Below are positions 16,873 to 26,332 of a stretch of DNA of 64,000 nt, piece after piece (position 1 is the stretch's first letter; every line of letters starts with the position of its first letter). The translations under genes and the position numbers were made by a program. The stretch is from Neoroseomonas alkaliterrae (GTDB lineage: Bacteria; Pseudomonadota; Alphaproteobacteria; Acetobacterales; Acetobacteraceae), in the NCBI RefSeq assembly GCF_014199195.1, contig NZ_JACIJE010000001.1, positions 434,001-498,000 on the forward strand, given 5' to 3'. The notes below the pieces were generated by a model that saw only the letters and a list, made by a program, of their open reading frames with translations, did no database searches and was not told the DNA's origin.

Positions 16873-17433
16873 ATGAACTCCCCACAACACGATCCCCTCG
16901 GGTGGCACGGCACCACCATCCTCTGCGTGCGCAAGGGCGGGCGCGTCGCCATGGCGGGCGACGGCCAGGTCTCGCTCGGCCAGACGGTGGTCAAGGGCAA
17001 TGCCCGCAAGGTCCGCCGCATCGCCGGCGGCCGCGTGCTGGCGGGCTTCGCCGGCGCGACCGCGGATGCCTTCACCCTGCTCGAAAGGCTCGAGGCCAAG
17101 CTCGAGCGCTTCCCCGACCAGCTCGAACGCGCCTGCGTCGATCTCGCCAAGGACTGGCGCACCGACCGCTACCTGCGCCGGCTGGAGGCCCTGCTGGCGG
17201 TGGCGGATGCGAAGCGCTCCCTGCTCGTGACCGGCCAGGGCGACGTGCTGGAGCCCGAGGACGCGATCATCGGCATCGGCTCGGGCGGCAACTACGCGCT
17301 CGCGGCCGCGCGCGCCCTGCTGCCGGTGGAAGGCGTGGACGCCGAGGAGATCTGCCGCCGCGCAATGCGGATCGCCGCCGACATCTGCGTCTATACCAAC
17401 GGCAACATCGTGCTGGAGACGATCGAGGCATGA
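16873..17433 (+). CDS. hslV: ATP-dependent protease peptidase subunit HslV
   Basis: HslV forms the proteolytic double ring of HslUV in the cytosol. It has 186 residues. The catalytic threonine follows a short propeptide, [12 protein letters not shown] then [10 protein letters not shown], so mature protein should start at Thr14. This propeptide form is usual in alphaproteobacteria. [21 protein letters not shown] and [15 protein letters not shown] are diagnostic. The stop overlaps the hslU start (ATGA). Confidence 0.97.
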   Translation: MNSPQHDPLGWHGTTILCVRKGGRVAMAGDGQVSLGQTVVKGNARKVRRIAGGRVLAGFAGATADAFTLLERLEAKLERFPDQLERACVDLAKDWRTDRYLRRLEALLAVADAKRSLLVTGQGDVLEPEDAIIGIGSGGNYALAAARALLPVEGVDAEEICRRAMRIAADICVYTNGNIVLETIEA

Positions 17434-18755
17434 GCGAGGCGATCAATCTGAGCCCCCGCGAGATCGTCTCCGAGCTCGACCGCCACATCGTCGGCCAGCA
17501 GGACGCCAAGCGCGCGGTGGCGATCGCGCTGCGCAACCGCTGGCGCCGCCAGCAGCTCCCCGAAGGGCTGCGCGAGGAGGTGGTGCCCAAGAACATCCTG
17601 ATGATCGGGCCCACCGGCGTGGGCAAGACCGAGATCGCGCGGCGGCTGGCGAAGCTCGCGAACGCGCCCTTCCTCAAGGTCGAGGCGACGAAGTTCACCG
17701 AGGTCGGCTATGTCGGCCGCGACGTGGACAGCATCGTGCGCGACCTCGTGGAGGCGGCGATCACCATGGGCCGCGAGCAGGCGCGCCGCGGCGTGCAGGC
17801 CAAGGCCGAGCTCGCCGCCGAGGAGAGGCTGCTCAACGCCCTGGTGGGCGAGGGCGCCTCGGGCGAGACGCGCATGAAGTTCCGCCGCCTGCTGCGCGAG
17901 GGCCAGCTCGAGACGCGCGAGGTCGAGGTGCAGGTGACCGATGCCGGGGCGGGCATGCCGCTCGGCATGATCGACCTGCCCGGCGCCCAGGGCATCCAGA
18001 TGCAGAACATGCAGGAGATGCTGGGCAGGATGTTCGGCGGCCGCCAGAAGCCGCGCAAGATGACGGTGGCCGAGGCCCGCACCGTGCTGACGCGCGAGGA
18101 GGCGGACAAGCTGCTCGACCAGGACGCGCTGGTGCGCGACGCGGTGGCGAATGCCGAGAACAACGGCATCGTCTTCCTCGACGAGATCGACAAGGTCTGC
18201 GCCCGCACCTCCGAATCCGGCTTCCGCGGCGGCGACGTGAGCCGCGAGGGCGTGCAGCGCGACCTGCTGCCGCTGATCGAGGGCACCACCGTCACCACCA
18301 AGCACGGCCCGGTGAAGACCGACCACATCCTGTTCATCGCCTCCGGCGCCTTCCACCTCGCGAAGCCGTCCGACCTGCTGCCCGAGCTGCAGGGCCGGCT
18401 GCCGATCCGCGTCGAGCTCTCGGCGCTCACGCGCGAGGATTTCCGCCGCATCCTGACCGAGCCGGAACACTCCCTGCTCAAGCAGTACACGGCGCTGCTC
18501 GGGACCGAGGGGGTGAACCTCGACTTCGCCGAGGATGCGGTGGAGGCGCTCGCCGACCTCGCCGCCGAGATCAACGCGACGGTGGAGAACATCGGCGCGC
18601 GGCGCCTCGCCACCGTGCTCGAGCGGCTGCTCGAGGACATCTCCTTCACCGCCTCGGATAGGGCTGGCGAGACCATCCGGGTGGACGCCGCGCTGGTGCG
18701 GGAGCGGGTCGCGCCGCTGGCCGGCAGCGCGGACCTCTCGCGCTTCATCCTCTAG
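17430..18755 (+). CDS. hslU: ATP-dependent protease ATPase subunit HslU
   Basis: HslU is the AAA+ unfoldase that feeds HslV. It has 441 residues. Walker A is GPTGVGKT at 60-67, Walker B is in [11 protein letters not shown] near 247-256, and an arginine-finger region is in [11 protein letters not shown]. The inserted I domain lies between about 110 and 230 ([14 protein letters not shown]). The C-terminus ends SRFIL, the tail that inserts into HslV and activates it. It is coupled to hslV by a 4-base overlap. Confidence 0.98.
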   Translation: MSEAINLSPREIVSELDRHIVGQQDAKRAVAIALRNRWRRQQLPEGLREEVVPKNILMIGPTGVGKTEIARRLAKLANAPFLKVEATKFTEVGYVGRDVDSIVRDLVEAAITMGREQARRGVQAKAELAAEERLLNALVGEGASGETRMKFRRLLREGQLETREVEVQVTDAGAGMPLGMIDLPGAQGIQMQNMQEMLGRMFGGRQKPRKMTVAEARTVLTREEADKLLDQDALVRDAVANAENNGIVFLDEIDKVCARTSESGFRGGDVSREGVQRDLLPLIEGTTVTTKHGPVKTDHILFIASGAFHLAKPSDLLPELQGRLPIRVELSALTREDFRRILTEPEHSLLKQYTALLGTEGVNLDFAEDAVEALADLAAEINATVENIGARRLATVLERLLEDISFTASDRAGETIRVDAALVRERVAPLAGSADLSRFIL

Positions 18756-18769
18756 CGGGGCCGGCGGCG

Positions 18770-19579
18770 ATGAGCCTCGCCACCACCGCCGGCCCGCTCG
18801 CGCCGCGCGACCAGCGCGACCTCCTCGCCGCCTACGAGGCGCTGGAGAACCCCTCCCTCGCCGCGCGCCTCGCCGCGCTGGCCGGGCTGCCGGTCGAGGC
18901 GCTGCGCGCGCGCCTGCCCGCGGCGCTCCAGGGCAGCGTGGACGGCGCGGTGCGCGCGGCGCTGACGCTCGCCATGTCGGCCGCGCTGCGCTCGGGCCCG
19001 GCGGTGACGCCGCTGCCCGTGCCTTCGGGCTGGTTCCATCGCGGCCTCGCCTTCGCCTCCGGCGCCATGGGCGGGGCCTTCGGCCTGCCCGGCACGCTGA
19101 TGGAACTGCCGGTCTCGACCACCATCCTGCTGCGCCAGATCGCCGCCGTCGCGGCGGAGGAGGGCGAGGATCTCGGCGCGCCCGAGGCGGCCGCCGAATG
19201 CCTGAAGGTGTTCGCCCTCGGCGGCAGCTCGCCGGCCGACGACGCGGCGGAGAGCGGGTATTTCGCCGTCCGCCTCGCGCTGGCCGAGGCGCTGAAGGGG
19301 GCGGTGGGCCGCACGGTCCTGCCCGGCTTCGTCGCCGCCGTCGCCTCTCGCTTCGTGGGGCCGGTCGGACTCAAGGTCACGGCGCAGGCTGCGCCGGTGC
19401 TGGGCGCGGCGGCGGGGGCGGCGGTGAACCTCGCCTTCCTCCAGCATTTCCGCAGCGTCGGGCGCGGCCATTTCGTGCTGCGCCGGCTGGAGCGCGCCTA
19501 CGGCCCCGCGCGCATCCGCGCCGCCTGGGCGGAGGTCGAGGCCGGCCGCGACGCCCCCTTCCTGCCGCGCGGGCGCTGA
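18770..19579 (+). CDS. EcsC-family protein
   Basis: This 269-residue protein resembles the EcsC domain family. The pattern RGLAFASGAMGGAFGLPGTLMELPVSTTILLRQIA is characteristic (quoted here as GAFGLPGTLMELPVSTTI and LLRQIA). AAPVLGAAAGAAVNLAFLQHFRSVGRGHFVLRRLE is near the C-terminus, with core FLQHFRSVGRGHFVLRRL. EcsC proteins are linked to membrane or secretion functions in Bacillus, but the biochemical role is unknown. It starts 14 bases after hslU and is probably in the same transcript. Confidence 0.85.
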   Translation: MSLATTAGPLAPRDQRDLLAAYEALENPSLAARLAALAGLPVEALRARLPAALQGSVDGAVRAALTLAMSAALRSGPAVTPLPVPSGWFHRGLAFASGAMGGAFGLPGTLMELPVSTTILLRQIAAVAAEEGEDLGAPEAAAECLKVFALGGSSPADDAAESGYFAVRLALAEALKGAVGRTVLPGFVAAVASRFVGPVGLKVTAQAAPVLGAAAGAAVNLAFLQHFRSVGRGHFVLRRLERAYGPARIRAAWAEVEAGRDAPFLPRGR

Positions 19580-19623
19580 CGCCCCGGATTGACGCCGCCG
19601 CCCCGCCGCGCGAAGCGGAAGCC

Positions 19624-20055
19624 ATGACCGACGCCCCCGCCCCCTTCGACCCCGCCGCCGCCGGCTGGAAGATCCTGCATTGGCACGAGGAAGGCTTCCC
19701 GAGCCTCGTCGGCCCCTTCTGGTCGAAGCGGGAGGGCGATGGCTGGGTCTATGGCCTGCTCGCCGAGCCGCGCCACGGCAACGCGCATGGCATCATCCAT
19801 GGCGGGATGCTGGTGACCTTCCTCGACCAGATCCTCGGCGTCACCTGCTGGGCGGCGGCCGGCAAGGCGCCTGTCGTGACCATCCAGCTCAACACGCATT
19901 TCGTCTCGGGCGCCAAGGCGGGGGAATTCATCGAGGCCCGGGCCGAGGCTGTGCGCGCCACGCGCTCGGTCGTCTTCGTGCGCGGCCAGCTCACCGTGGG
20001 CAGCCGCATCGTCGCCACCGCCGACGGCGTCTGGAAGCGTCTGGGCGCGCCCTGA
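19624..20055 (+). CDS. PaaI-family hotdog thioesterase
   Basis: This is a 143-residue hotdog-fold protein of the PaaI/YbgC type. HGIIHGGMLVTFLDQILGV holds the helix with the conserved His-Gly-Gly and Asp residues. QLNTHFVSGAKAGEFIEARAEAVRATRSVVFVRG forms the sheet, with core NTHFVSGAKAGEFIEARA. Such enzymes hydrolyse acyl-CoA thioesters. The following thiolase on the same strand is consistent with acyl-CoA metabolism. Confidence 0.9.
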   Translation: MTDAPAPFDPAAAGWKILHWHEEGFPSLVGPFWSKREGDGWVYGLLAEPRHGNAHGIIHGGMLVTFLDQILGVTCWAAAGKAPVVTIQLNTHFVSGAKAGEFIEARAEAVRATRSVVFVRGQLTVGSRIVATADGVWKRLGAP

Positions 20056-20103
20056 GGGCTTCGCTACCCTGCCGCGCAGGACAAGGCAGGGGAAGGAAGC
20101 GCC

Positions 20104-21306
20104 ATGCGCAGCGCCGTCATCGTCTCGACCGCCCGCACGCCGATCGGCCGCGCCTATCGCGGCGCCTTCAACGATACCAACGCCCAGACGCTGGGCGGCC
20201 ACGCGGTGCGCGCGGCGGTGGAGCGCGCCCGCCTCGACCCCGCCGAGGTCGAGGACGTGATCATGGGCGCGGCACTCCAGCAGGGCTGCCAGGGGTCCAA
20301 TGTCGGCCGCCAGGTCGCGCTGGCCGCCGGGCTGCCGGACACGGTGCCGGGCATGTCGCTCGACCGGCAGTGTTCCTCGGGGCTGATGGCGATCGCCACC
20401 GCGGCGAAGCAGATCATGCATGACGGGATGCAGGTCGCCGTCGGCGGCGGGCTCGAATCCATCTCGCTGGTGCAGAACGAGAAGGCCAACTGGTTCCGCC
20501 GCGCCGATCCCGCGCTGATGCAGCGCGTGCCGCAGCTCTACATGTCCATGCTGGAGACGGCCGAGATCGTCGCCGACCGCTACGGCATCAGCCGCGAGGC
20601 GCAGGACGAATACGCGCTGTCGAGCCAGCAGCGCACCGCTGCCGCCCAGGCGCGCGGCGCCTTCGACGAGGAGATCGTGCCGCTGCCCTCGGTGATGAAG
20701 CTGGTCAACCGCGAGACCGGCGAGACGAAGGACGTGCCCACCACGCTGACGAAGGACGAGGGCAACCGCGCCGACACCACGCTCGAGGGGCTGCAGTCGC
20801 TCAAGCCCGTGTTCAAGGACGGGATGGTGGTGAAGGAGGGGCGCTTCATCACCGCCGGCAATGCGAGCCAGCTCTCCGACGGCGCCTCGGCCTGCGTGCT
20901 GATGGAGGAGGCCGAGGCCTCGCGCCGCGGGCTGCATCCGCTCGGCATCTACCGCGGCATGGCGGTCGCCGGCTGCGACCCGGGGGAGATGGGCATCGGC
21001 CCGGTCTTCGCCGTGCCGAAGCTGCTCAGGCAGCACGGGCTGAAGATGGACGACATCGGCCTGTGGGAGCTGAACGAGGCCTTCGCCTGCCAGGTGATCT
21101 ACTGCCGCGACCGTCTCGGCATTCCGATGGAGCGGCTGAACGTGAACGGCGGCGCCATCGCGATCGGCCACCCCTACGGCATGTCGGGCGCGCGCATGGC
21201 CGGGCATGCGCTGATCGAGGGCCGCCGCCGTGGCGCGCGGTTCGTGGTGGTGACGATGTGCGTCGGCGGCGGCCAGGGCGCCGCCGGGCTGTTCGAGGTG
21301 GCGTGA
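20104..21306 (+). CDS. acetyl-CoA acyltransferase (thiolase)
   Basis: This thiolase has 400 residues. The acylated Cys90 is in [14 protein letters not shown]. The catalytic His is in [19 protein letters not shown] and the second Cys in [12 protein letters not shown]. The family cleaves 3-ketoacyl-CoA in beta-oxidation or condenses acetyl-CoA; direction cannot be told here. A short ribosome-binding stretch (GGGGAAGGAAG) precedes ATG 20104. The TetR gene is convergent 36 bases downstream and could control the acyl-CoA genes, but this is only a guess from position. Confidence 0.95.
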   Translation: MRSAVIVSTARTPIGRAYRGAFNDTNAQTLGGHAVRAAVERARLDPAEVEDVIMGAALQQGCQGSNVGRQVALAAGLPDTVPGMSLDRQCSSGLMAIATAAKQIMHDGMQVAVGGGLESISLVQNEKANWFRRADPALMQRVPQLYMSMLETAEIVADRYGISREAQDEYALSSQQRTAAAQARGAFDEEIVPLPSVMKLVNRETGETKDVPTTLTKDEGNRADTTLEGLQSLKPVFKDGMVVKEGRFITAGNASQLSDGASACVLMEEAEASRRGLHPLGIYRGMAVAGCDPGEMGIGPVFAVPKLLRQHGLKMDDIGLWELNEAFACQVIYCRDRLGIPMERLNVNGGAIAIGHPYGMSGARMAGHALIEGRRRGARFVVVTMCVGGGQGAAGLFEVA

Positions 21307-21342
21307 TGGCGGAGGAGGGGCGCGCCCATCCTCCGCCGCGCA

Positions 21343-21975
21343 TCAGGGCCGCAGGTAGCCCAGCACGACCTCGACCACGTGCCTCTCCCGCGCCTCCAGC
21401 GCCGCCTCGGTGCCGAGATCCTCGCCGAAGATGGTCGAGAGCGTGTGCCGGTTCGCCACCCAGAAATGCCCGAGCGCGAGCATGGTGACGTAGAGCTGCA
21501 GCGGGTCCACGTCCCGGCGGAACACGCCCTCGGCCGCGCCGCGGTCGAGCACGGCGCGCAGGCTGTCCACCAGCGGCGAGTAGAGCGCCGGCACCGCCGC
21601 GCTGCGCCTGAGATAGGCGGCGCGGTGGATGTTCTCCTGGTTCAGCAGGGCGACGAATTCGGGATGCGCGGCGGTGTAGCGCAGGTTGAAGCGCACGAGG
21701 CGCGCCATCGCCTCCGGCGGGGGCAGGTGCTCGACCTCGAGCGCGCGCTCCTCCGCCCGCTTGGCGGCATAGGCGCGCTCCAGCACCGTCAGCCAAAGTT
21801 CTTCCTTCGAGCCGAAATGTGCGTAGAGCATCCGCTTGTTGGCGCCCGAGCGCGCGGCGATCTCGTCCACCCGCGCGCCCGCGAGCCCGTTCGCCGCGAA
21901 CTCCGCGAGCGCCGCGTCCAGGATGCGCTGGCGCGTGGCCTGCGCGCGGACCGAGAGCGGGCGCGGGCCGTCCAT
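21343..21975 (-). CDS. TetR-family transcriptional regulator
   Basis: This is a 210-residue repressor-type protein. The N-terminal HTH is ATRQRILDAALAEFAANGLAGARVDEIA then ARSGANKRMLYAHFGSKEELW (motif GANKRMLYAHFGSKEELW). The C-terminal ligand domain has HPEFVALLNQENIHRAAY, found in the TetR_C_6 or AcrR-like groups. The start overlaps the stop of the upstream epimerase gene by one base, so they form an operon. The regulator may control that operon; no operator was identified. Confidence 0.92.
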   Translation of the reverse strand: MDGPRPLSVRAQATRQRILDAALAEFAANGLAGARVDEIAARSGANKRMLYAHFGSKEELWLTVLERAYAAKRAEERALEVEHLPPPEAMARLVRFNLRYTAAHPEFVALLNQENIHRAAYLRRSAAVPALYSPLVDSLRAVLDRGAAEGVFRRDVDPLQLYVTMLALGHFWVANRHTLSTIFGEDLGTEAALEARERHVVEVVLGYLRP

Positions 21976-23000
21976 CAGAACCGGCCGTCGCGCACTTCGA
22001 ACTTCGTCGCCTTGCCGAGCGAGCGCCCGCCACCCGCCACCCAGCCCGCCACCCAGTCGAGCATGCGCGCGAGCGGCACCGAGGGGTAGCCGAACAGCGC
22101 GAAGGCGCGCGCCGCGTTGGAAAGCAGCGCGTCGGGCGCCTCCTCCCCCGCGAAGGCGGCCTCGCGCCCCAGGCGGCGGGCGAATTCGCGCGCCACCCAG
22201 CGGACGGAGACGGTCTCCGGCCCCGTCACGTTCAGGATGGGGCAGGAGGCGTCGGCATGGCGCAGCGCGCGCAGCGTCCAGGCATTGGCGTCGCCCTGCC
22301 AGATCACGTTGGCATGGCCCATGGCGAGCGGCACCGGCGTGCCGTGCAGCACCTTCGTCGCGATGTCGTGCAGCACGCCGTAGCGCAGGTCGATCGCGTA
22401 GTTCAGACGGATGCCGAAGCAGGCCGTGCCGCGCGTGGCCGCCGCGTGCTGGAACACGCGCTCGCGCCCCAGGCAGGAGGCGGCGTAGTCGCCCACCGGT
22501 GCGGGCGCGACATCCTCGGTCGCGCCGCCCGAGATCACGGGCACCAGCGGCAGCACATTGCCGGTCGAGAAGAAGACGATGCGCGAGGCGGCGTAGCGCT
22601 CGGCCACCATCGCCGGCAGCAGCACGTTCATCGCCCAGGTCAGCGCCTCGTTGCCGGTCGAGCCGAACTTGCGCGCGGCCATGAAGACCACGTTCGGCGC
22701 GTCGGGCAGGGCGGCGAGCGCGGCGCGGTCCGTCAGGTCGGCGGCGATGGTCTCCACGCCCCAGGATTCCATGCGCGCGCGCAGCCCTTCCTCGGACCAG
22801 CGGGCGACCGCGATGACGCGGCGGGCGGGGTCGGCGCGCCTGGCCTGGCGACACAGCGTCGGGCCCATCTTGCCGGCCGCGCCGAGCACCAGGATGTCCC
22901 CCGGCACGGCGGCGAGGTCGGCCTCAAGCGCGGGGTCGGGGCGGGAGAGCGCCTCCTCGAGCGTCTCCTCGTCGGCGATGGTGTCGGGCCAGGGCTGCAC
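21975..23000 (-). CDS. NAD-dependent epimerase/dehydratase family protein
   Basis: This extended SDR protein has 341 residues. The dinucleotide-binding glycine motif is ILVLGAAGKMGPTLCRQA at 36-53. TENVVF-like strands follow (APNVVFMAARKFGSTGNE, SRIVFFSTGNVLPLVPV). The region corresponding to the catalytic Tyr-x3-Lys is altered: GDYAASCLGRERVF has Tyr but Arg/Gly where Lys is expected. It may therefore bind NAD without epimerase activity. It is co-transcribed with the TetR gene. The substrate is unknown. Confidence 0.85.
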   Translation of the reverse strand: MQPWPDTIADEETLEEALSRPDPALEADLAAVPGDILVLGAAGKMGPTLCRQARRADPARRVIAVARWSEEGLRARMESWGVETIAADLTDRAALAALPDAPNVVFMAARKFGSTGNEALTWAMNVLLPAMVAERYAASRIVFFSTGNVLPLVPVISGGATEDVAPAPVGDYAASCLGRERVFQHAAATRGTACFGIRLNYAIDLRYGVLHDIATKVLHGTPVPLAMGHANVIWQGDANAWTLRALRHADASCPILNVTGPETVSVRWVAREFARRLGREAAFAGEEAPDALLSNAARAFALFGYPSVPLARMLDWVAGWVAGGGRSLGKATKFEVRDGRF

Positions 23001-23060
23001 GGCGGGTCTCTCCTGCGCGCATCCTCGCGCCGGCGCCGCAGCCTGTCCATCGGGCCGGGA

Positions 23061-23384
23061 TCAGGCGAGGAAGCCCCCGGGTGCGGCGCGCGCGAGTTCG
23101 ACACCCTCGAGCGTGGCGCGGGTGACGAGGCAGTCATGGACCACCGCGCCGCCGGCATGGCGCAGCAGGCGCACCCGGTCCCCCGGCCGCAACCCGGGAA
23201 CGCCGCCGACGACCGCGTGGCTGGCCGAGAGCATCCGCAGCACGCCCTCGCGCCGCTGCCAACCGATCAGCACGGCGCAGGGCTCGTCATGGGCGTAGAG
23301 CGGCGCCGGCTCCGGCGCCGATGCCGGGGTGGAGAGGCCGGTCCTGTCCGGCCGCAGCGCCGCCTCGGCGGGCATGTTCGTCAT
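23061..23384 (-). CDS. small hypothetical protein
   Basis: I do not recognise this 107-residue protein. It has no signal peptide or membrane segment. The central part EPCAVLIGWQRREGVLRML and GLRPGDRVRLLRHAGGAVVHDCLVTRA suggests a small beta-barrel, vaguely like PilZ or an SH3-like fold. Codon use and third-position GC match the neighbours, and the gene lies in line with mltA upstream (90 bases) and the epimerase downstream (60 bases). It is probably real. Confidence 0.6.
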   Translation of the reverse strand: MTNMPAEAALRPDRTGLSTPASAPEPAPLYAHDEPCAVLIGWQRREGVLRMLSASHAVVGGVPGLRPGDRVRLLRHAGGAVVHDCLVTRATLEGVELARAAPGGFLA

Positions 23385-23474
23385 GGTGGGGCCTCCTGCC
23401 GCCGCGATGCGCGCCTGGCGCGCGGACGGGACGATAGGGGGCGGGCGTTAACGCGGGGTTGCGGCGGGGCGCGG

Positions 23475-24878
23475 TCAATCGGCCCCGGCGGCCGCGACGG
23501 TGACGATGCGCGGCAGCAGGAGGAAGACCTCCGCCTCGTCGCGCATCCGGCCCGCCCGCTCGCCGGCCTCGGGGCCCCATCCCTGGAAGAAGTCCGTGCG
23601 CGCGGGGCCGCGGATCGCCCCGCCGGTGTCCTGCGCCACCACCAGACGCCCGGCGGGCGGTGCGTCGCGCCGCGCCATCGGGTCGCGCACCATCACCCAC
23701 ATCGGCGCGCCGAGCGGGATGAAGCCGCGGTCCACCGCCACGCTGCGCTGCGGCGTCAGCGGCACGCCCATGGCGCCGATCGGGCCCTGGTCCGGGTCCA
23801 GCCCCTCGACGCGGCGGAAGAACACGAAGGAAGGGTTGTGGCGCATCAACTCGGTGGCGCGCTCATGCCCCGCGGCGGCGAGCCAGGCGCGGATCGCCTG
23901 CATGGACATCTGCTCGCGCGGGATCTCGCCGCGCTCGATCAGCACGCGCCCGATCGGCACATAGGGCCGCCCGTTCTGCCCGGCATAGCCGATCCGCAGC
24001 ACCTCCCCGTCCGGCAGCACCACGCGGCCGGAGCCCTGGATGTGCAGGAAGAAGGCATCCGCCGGATCGTCCACCCAGACGAGTTCGAGCCCGCGCTCGG
24101 CCAGCGCGCCGGATTCGATCGCTGCGCGGTCGTGGAAGGGCTCGAGCCGCCCCTCCACCATCATGCCGAAGCGCCGGCGCAGCGGATTGCCGTTCACCGG
24201 CACCTCCATCAGCTCCGGCGGGCGGGCGAAGAGCGGGGTGCGATAGACCTCGTCCGCGGTGACCGAGCCGCGCAGGATCGGCTCGTAATAGCCGGTCATG
24301 ATGCCGGGGCCGGCGGCGAAGGGCTCGAAATGCTGCTCGATGAAGGCACGCACCGCGGCGTCGCGCGCGGCCCGCCATTCGGCCATGCGGCGCTCATGCG
24401 CGCGGCCGGTCCCGGGGCGCGGGGGGCGCGGCAGGGCGCGTTCCAGCACGCGCAGCTCGGCGCAGAGGCCTGACCAGGCGGCCGCCGTCCCGGCCCGCAG
24501 CGCGGCCTCCTGCTGCCCGCCGAGCGGCGTCTCCGGGCGCATCGTCCGGAGCGCGGCGCAGCTTGCCTGCAGCGCGGGCAGCGCCTCGGCTTGGCGGTCG
24601 GCGGTCCAGCCGGGGAGGTCGGCGAAGGGCACCGCGCGCAGCAGCGGCGGCGCGGGGGGCGTGGCCTCCTGCGGCGCGGCCTCGGCCTCGGGCGGGGGGC
24701 CGCCATGCTGCGCCGCGGCGGGTGCGGCGAGCACGGCGCCGAGCAGGACCAGCGCGGCGACGAGGGTGCGGCCCCGCGCCGCCCGGGCCCGGGAAGGCCG
24801 CGCGGCCCGCCCGGCGGCAAGCCGCCGGCGCCGCGGGCGCGCACGGGGGCGCAAGCGGCAGGTCGGTCCTTTCGCCAT
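23475..24878 (-). CDS. mltA: membrane-bound lytic murein transglycosylase A
   Basis: MltA cleaves peptidoglycan glycan strands to 1,6-anhydromuropeptides in the periplasm. It has 467 residues. A very basic N-terminus (about 1-38) precedes a hydrophobic signal segment LVAALVLLGAVLAAPAAAQ. The MltA core has GIMTGYYEPILRGS, FFLHIQGSGRVVLPDG and IGYAGQNGRPYVPIGR. The terminal 3D domain has VAQDTGGAIRGPARTDFFQG with the catalytic Asp residues. The Arg-rich extension before the signal is unusual; a later start would be needed for a normal signal peptide. mltA next to a Tim44-like gene is a conserved alphaproteobacterial pair. Confidence 0.93.
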   Translation of the reverse strand: MAKGPTCRLRPRARPRRRRLAAGRAARPSRARAARGRTLVAALVLLGAVLAAPAAAQHGGPPPEAEAAPQEATPPAPPLLRAVPFADLPGWTADRQAEALPALQASCAALRTMRPETPLGGQQEAALRAGTAAAWSGLCAELRVLERALPRPPRPGTGRAHERRMAEWRAARDAAVRAFIEQHFEPFAAGPGIMTGYYEPILRGSVTADEVYRTPLFARPPELMEVPVNGNPLRRRFGMMVEGRLEPFHDRAAIESGALAERGLELVWVDDPADAFFLHIQGSGRVVLPDGEVLRIGYAGQNGRPYVPIGRVLIERGEIPREQMSMQAIRAWLAAAGHERATELMRHNPSFVFFRRVEGLDPDQGPIGAMGVPLTPQRSVAVDRGFIPLGAPMWVMVRDPMARRDAPPAGRLVVAQDTGGAIRGPARTDFFQGWGPEAGERAGRMRDEAEVFLLLPRIVTVAAAGAD

Positions 24879-24962
24879 GGGGATGACCTTACCCCGGCCC
24901 GGCCGGCGCCGCGAACCCCCCTGGGGGCTGGAAGGAGGGCCGCGGGCGCCCCGGTCCTGGGC

Positions 24963-25625
24963 TCAGGCGGACCGGGTTCCCACCAGCTTCCAGGTGGGAT
25001 CGGACGAGCGAAGATCGCGCTGGAAGGTCCAGACGTCGGTGATCTCGGTCACCGCCTCCGCGCCCGCGCTGATCGAGCCGTCGCGCGCCGTCGTCACGTT
25101 CACCTGGTCGGAGACGATGCGCACCGTGATGTCGGCGATGCTGCCGCGCAGCTCGGCCGCCTCGATCGCCATGTCCTGGATGGCGCGGATCTCGGTGCGC
25201 TGCGTCTCGCCCGCCTGCTCGCGCGCGGTGATGGCGCCCTCGAAGCCGGCATAGGCGTCGTCGGAGAGGAGGTTGCGCAGCGTCTCGCGGTCGCCGGCGG
25301 CGAACGCCTCGACGATCATGCGGAAGGCGCCCTCCGCGCCGGCCAGGAAGGCGGCCGGGTCGAAGGCGGGGTCGATCTCGCGCATGCGGGAGAGGCCCTG
25401 GCCCGCGGCGCTGCGCGGGTCGGGCAGGCCGCGCGCGGCGGCGGGCTGGGGCGGGGGCAGCGCCTCCGGCCCGGGCAGCGGCGACTGGCCGATGCCGGGC
25501 GCGGCCTCGCCCTGCGGCGGCCGCTCGAAGCCGGTGCGGCGGCCGAGCACGCTGCGCAGGCGCAGGACCAGGAAGGCCGCGACCATCGCGAACAGGATCA
25601 GGTCTATCGGCAGGCCGCCACTCAT
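24963..25625 (-). CDS. Tim44/TimA-like membrane-associated protein
   Basis: This 220-residue protein has an N-terminal membrane anchor IDLILFAMVAAFLVLRLRSVLG. A Pro-rich linker (about 35-75) and a Tim44-like domain follow, with AAFLAGAEGAFRMIVEAFAAGDRETLRNLLS (core GAEGAFRMIVEAFAAGDRET) and WTFQRDLRSSDPTWKLVGT at the end. Mitochondrial Tim44 belongs to this family. In alphaproteobacteria the gene lies beside mltA and often near secB; secB is not present here. It is 84 bases upstream of mltA on the same strand. Confidence 0.92.
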   Translation of the reverse strand: MSGGLPIDLILFAMVAAFLVLRLRSVLGRRTGFERPPQGEAAPGIGQSPLPGPEALPPPQPAAARGLPDPRSAAGQGLSRMREIDPAFDPAAFLAGAEGAFRMIVEAFAAGDRETLRNLLSDDAYAGFEGAITAREQAGETQRTEIRAIQDMAIEAAELRGSIADITVRIVSDQVNVTTARDGSISAGAEAVTEITDVWTFQRDLRSSDPTWKLVGTRSA

Positions 25626-25749
25626 GTCGCTCTCCTCACCGCCTTCACTTAGGCGCGTCGGGGGCCCGCCGCAACCGAAGACGGCCGCCTTGCCGGCCGC
25701 GCGCCCCACCGCTACGCCCCGGCCGGGCCCGCAACGGGAGACGCGCCGC

Positions 25750-26307
25750 ATGATCCTGCTCCGCCACGGACAGAGCGAGTTCAACCTGCTCTTCACCCAG
25801 ACGCGGCGCGACCCCGGCATCGCGGACCCGGTGCTGACGCCGCTCGGCCACCGGCAGGCCGAGGCCGCGGCCGAGGCGCTGGCGGCCGAGCCGATCCGCC
25901 GCATCCTCGTCTCCCCCTATCGCCGGGCGATCCAGACGGCGCTGCCGGTGGCGCGGCGGCTCGGGCTGCCCTTGAGCGTGACGCCGCTGGTGCGCGAGCG
26001 CTACGCCTTCACCTGCGACATCGGCAGCCCGCGCACCGAACTGGCCATGGCCTTCCCCGGCCTCGCCCTCGACCATCTGGAGGAGGTGTGGTGGCCGCCG
26101 CAGGAGGAGCCGGCGGACCAGGTCGAGGCCCGCGCCCGCCTCTTCCGCGCCGAGATGGCCGCGCTCGAGGACTGGGCGCACACGCTGGTCGTCTCCCACT
26201 GGGGCTTCATCATGGCCCTGACCGGGCAGAGCGTGACCAACGGGCAGATGCTGCGCGTGGACCCGAGGGCGCCGGCGCCGCAGGAGGTCTCGTGGAAGCA
26301 CCCGTGA
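25750..26307 (+). CDS. histidine phosphatase family protein
   Basis: This 185-residue protein is of the phosphoglycerate-mutase-like branch of histidine phosphatases. The catalytic motif LLRHGQSEFN is at 3-12, VSPYRRAIQTALPVARRL carries the second Arg, and the acid/base His is in LVVSHWGFIMAL. Such proteins dephosphorylate small metabolites or proteins. The ATG at 25750 places the RHG motif at the normal position. It is divergent from the Tim44-like gene. Confidence 0.92.
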   Translation: MILLRHGQSEFNLLFTQTRRDPGIADPVLTPLGHRQAEAAAEALAAEPIRRILVSPYRRAIQTALPVARRLGLPLSVTPLVRERYAFTCDIGSPRTELAMAFPGLALDHLEEVWWPPQEEPADQVEARARLFRAEMAALEDWAHTLVVSHWGFIMALTGQSVTNGQMLRVDPRAPAPQEVSWKHP

Positions 26308-26332
26308 GGGGCGGGCAGCCGCGCCCCGCACC

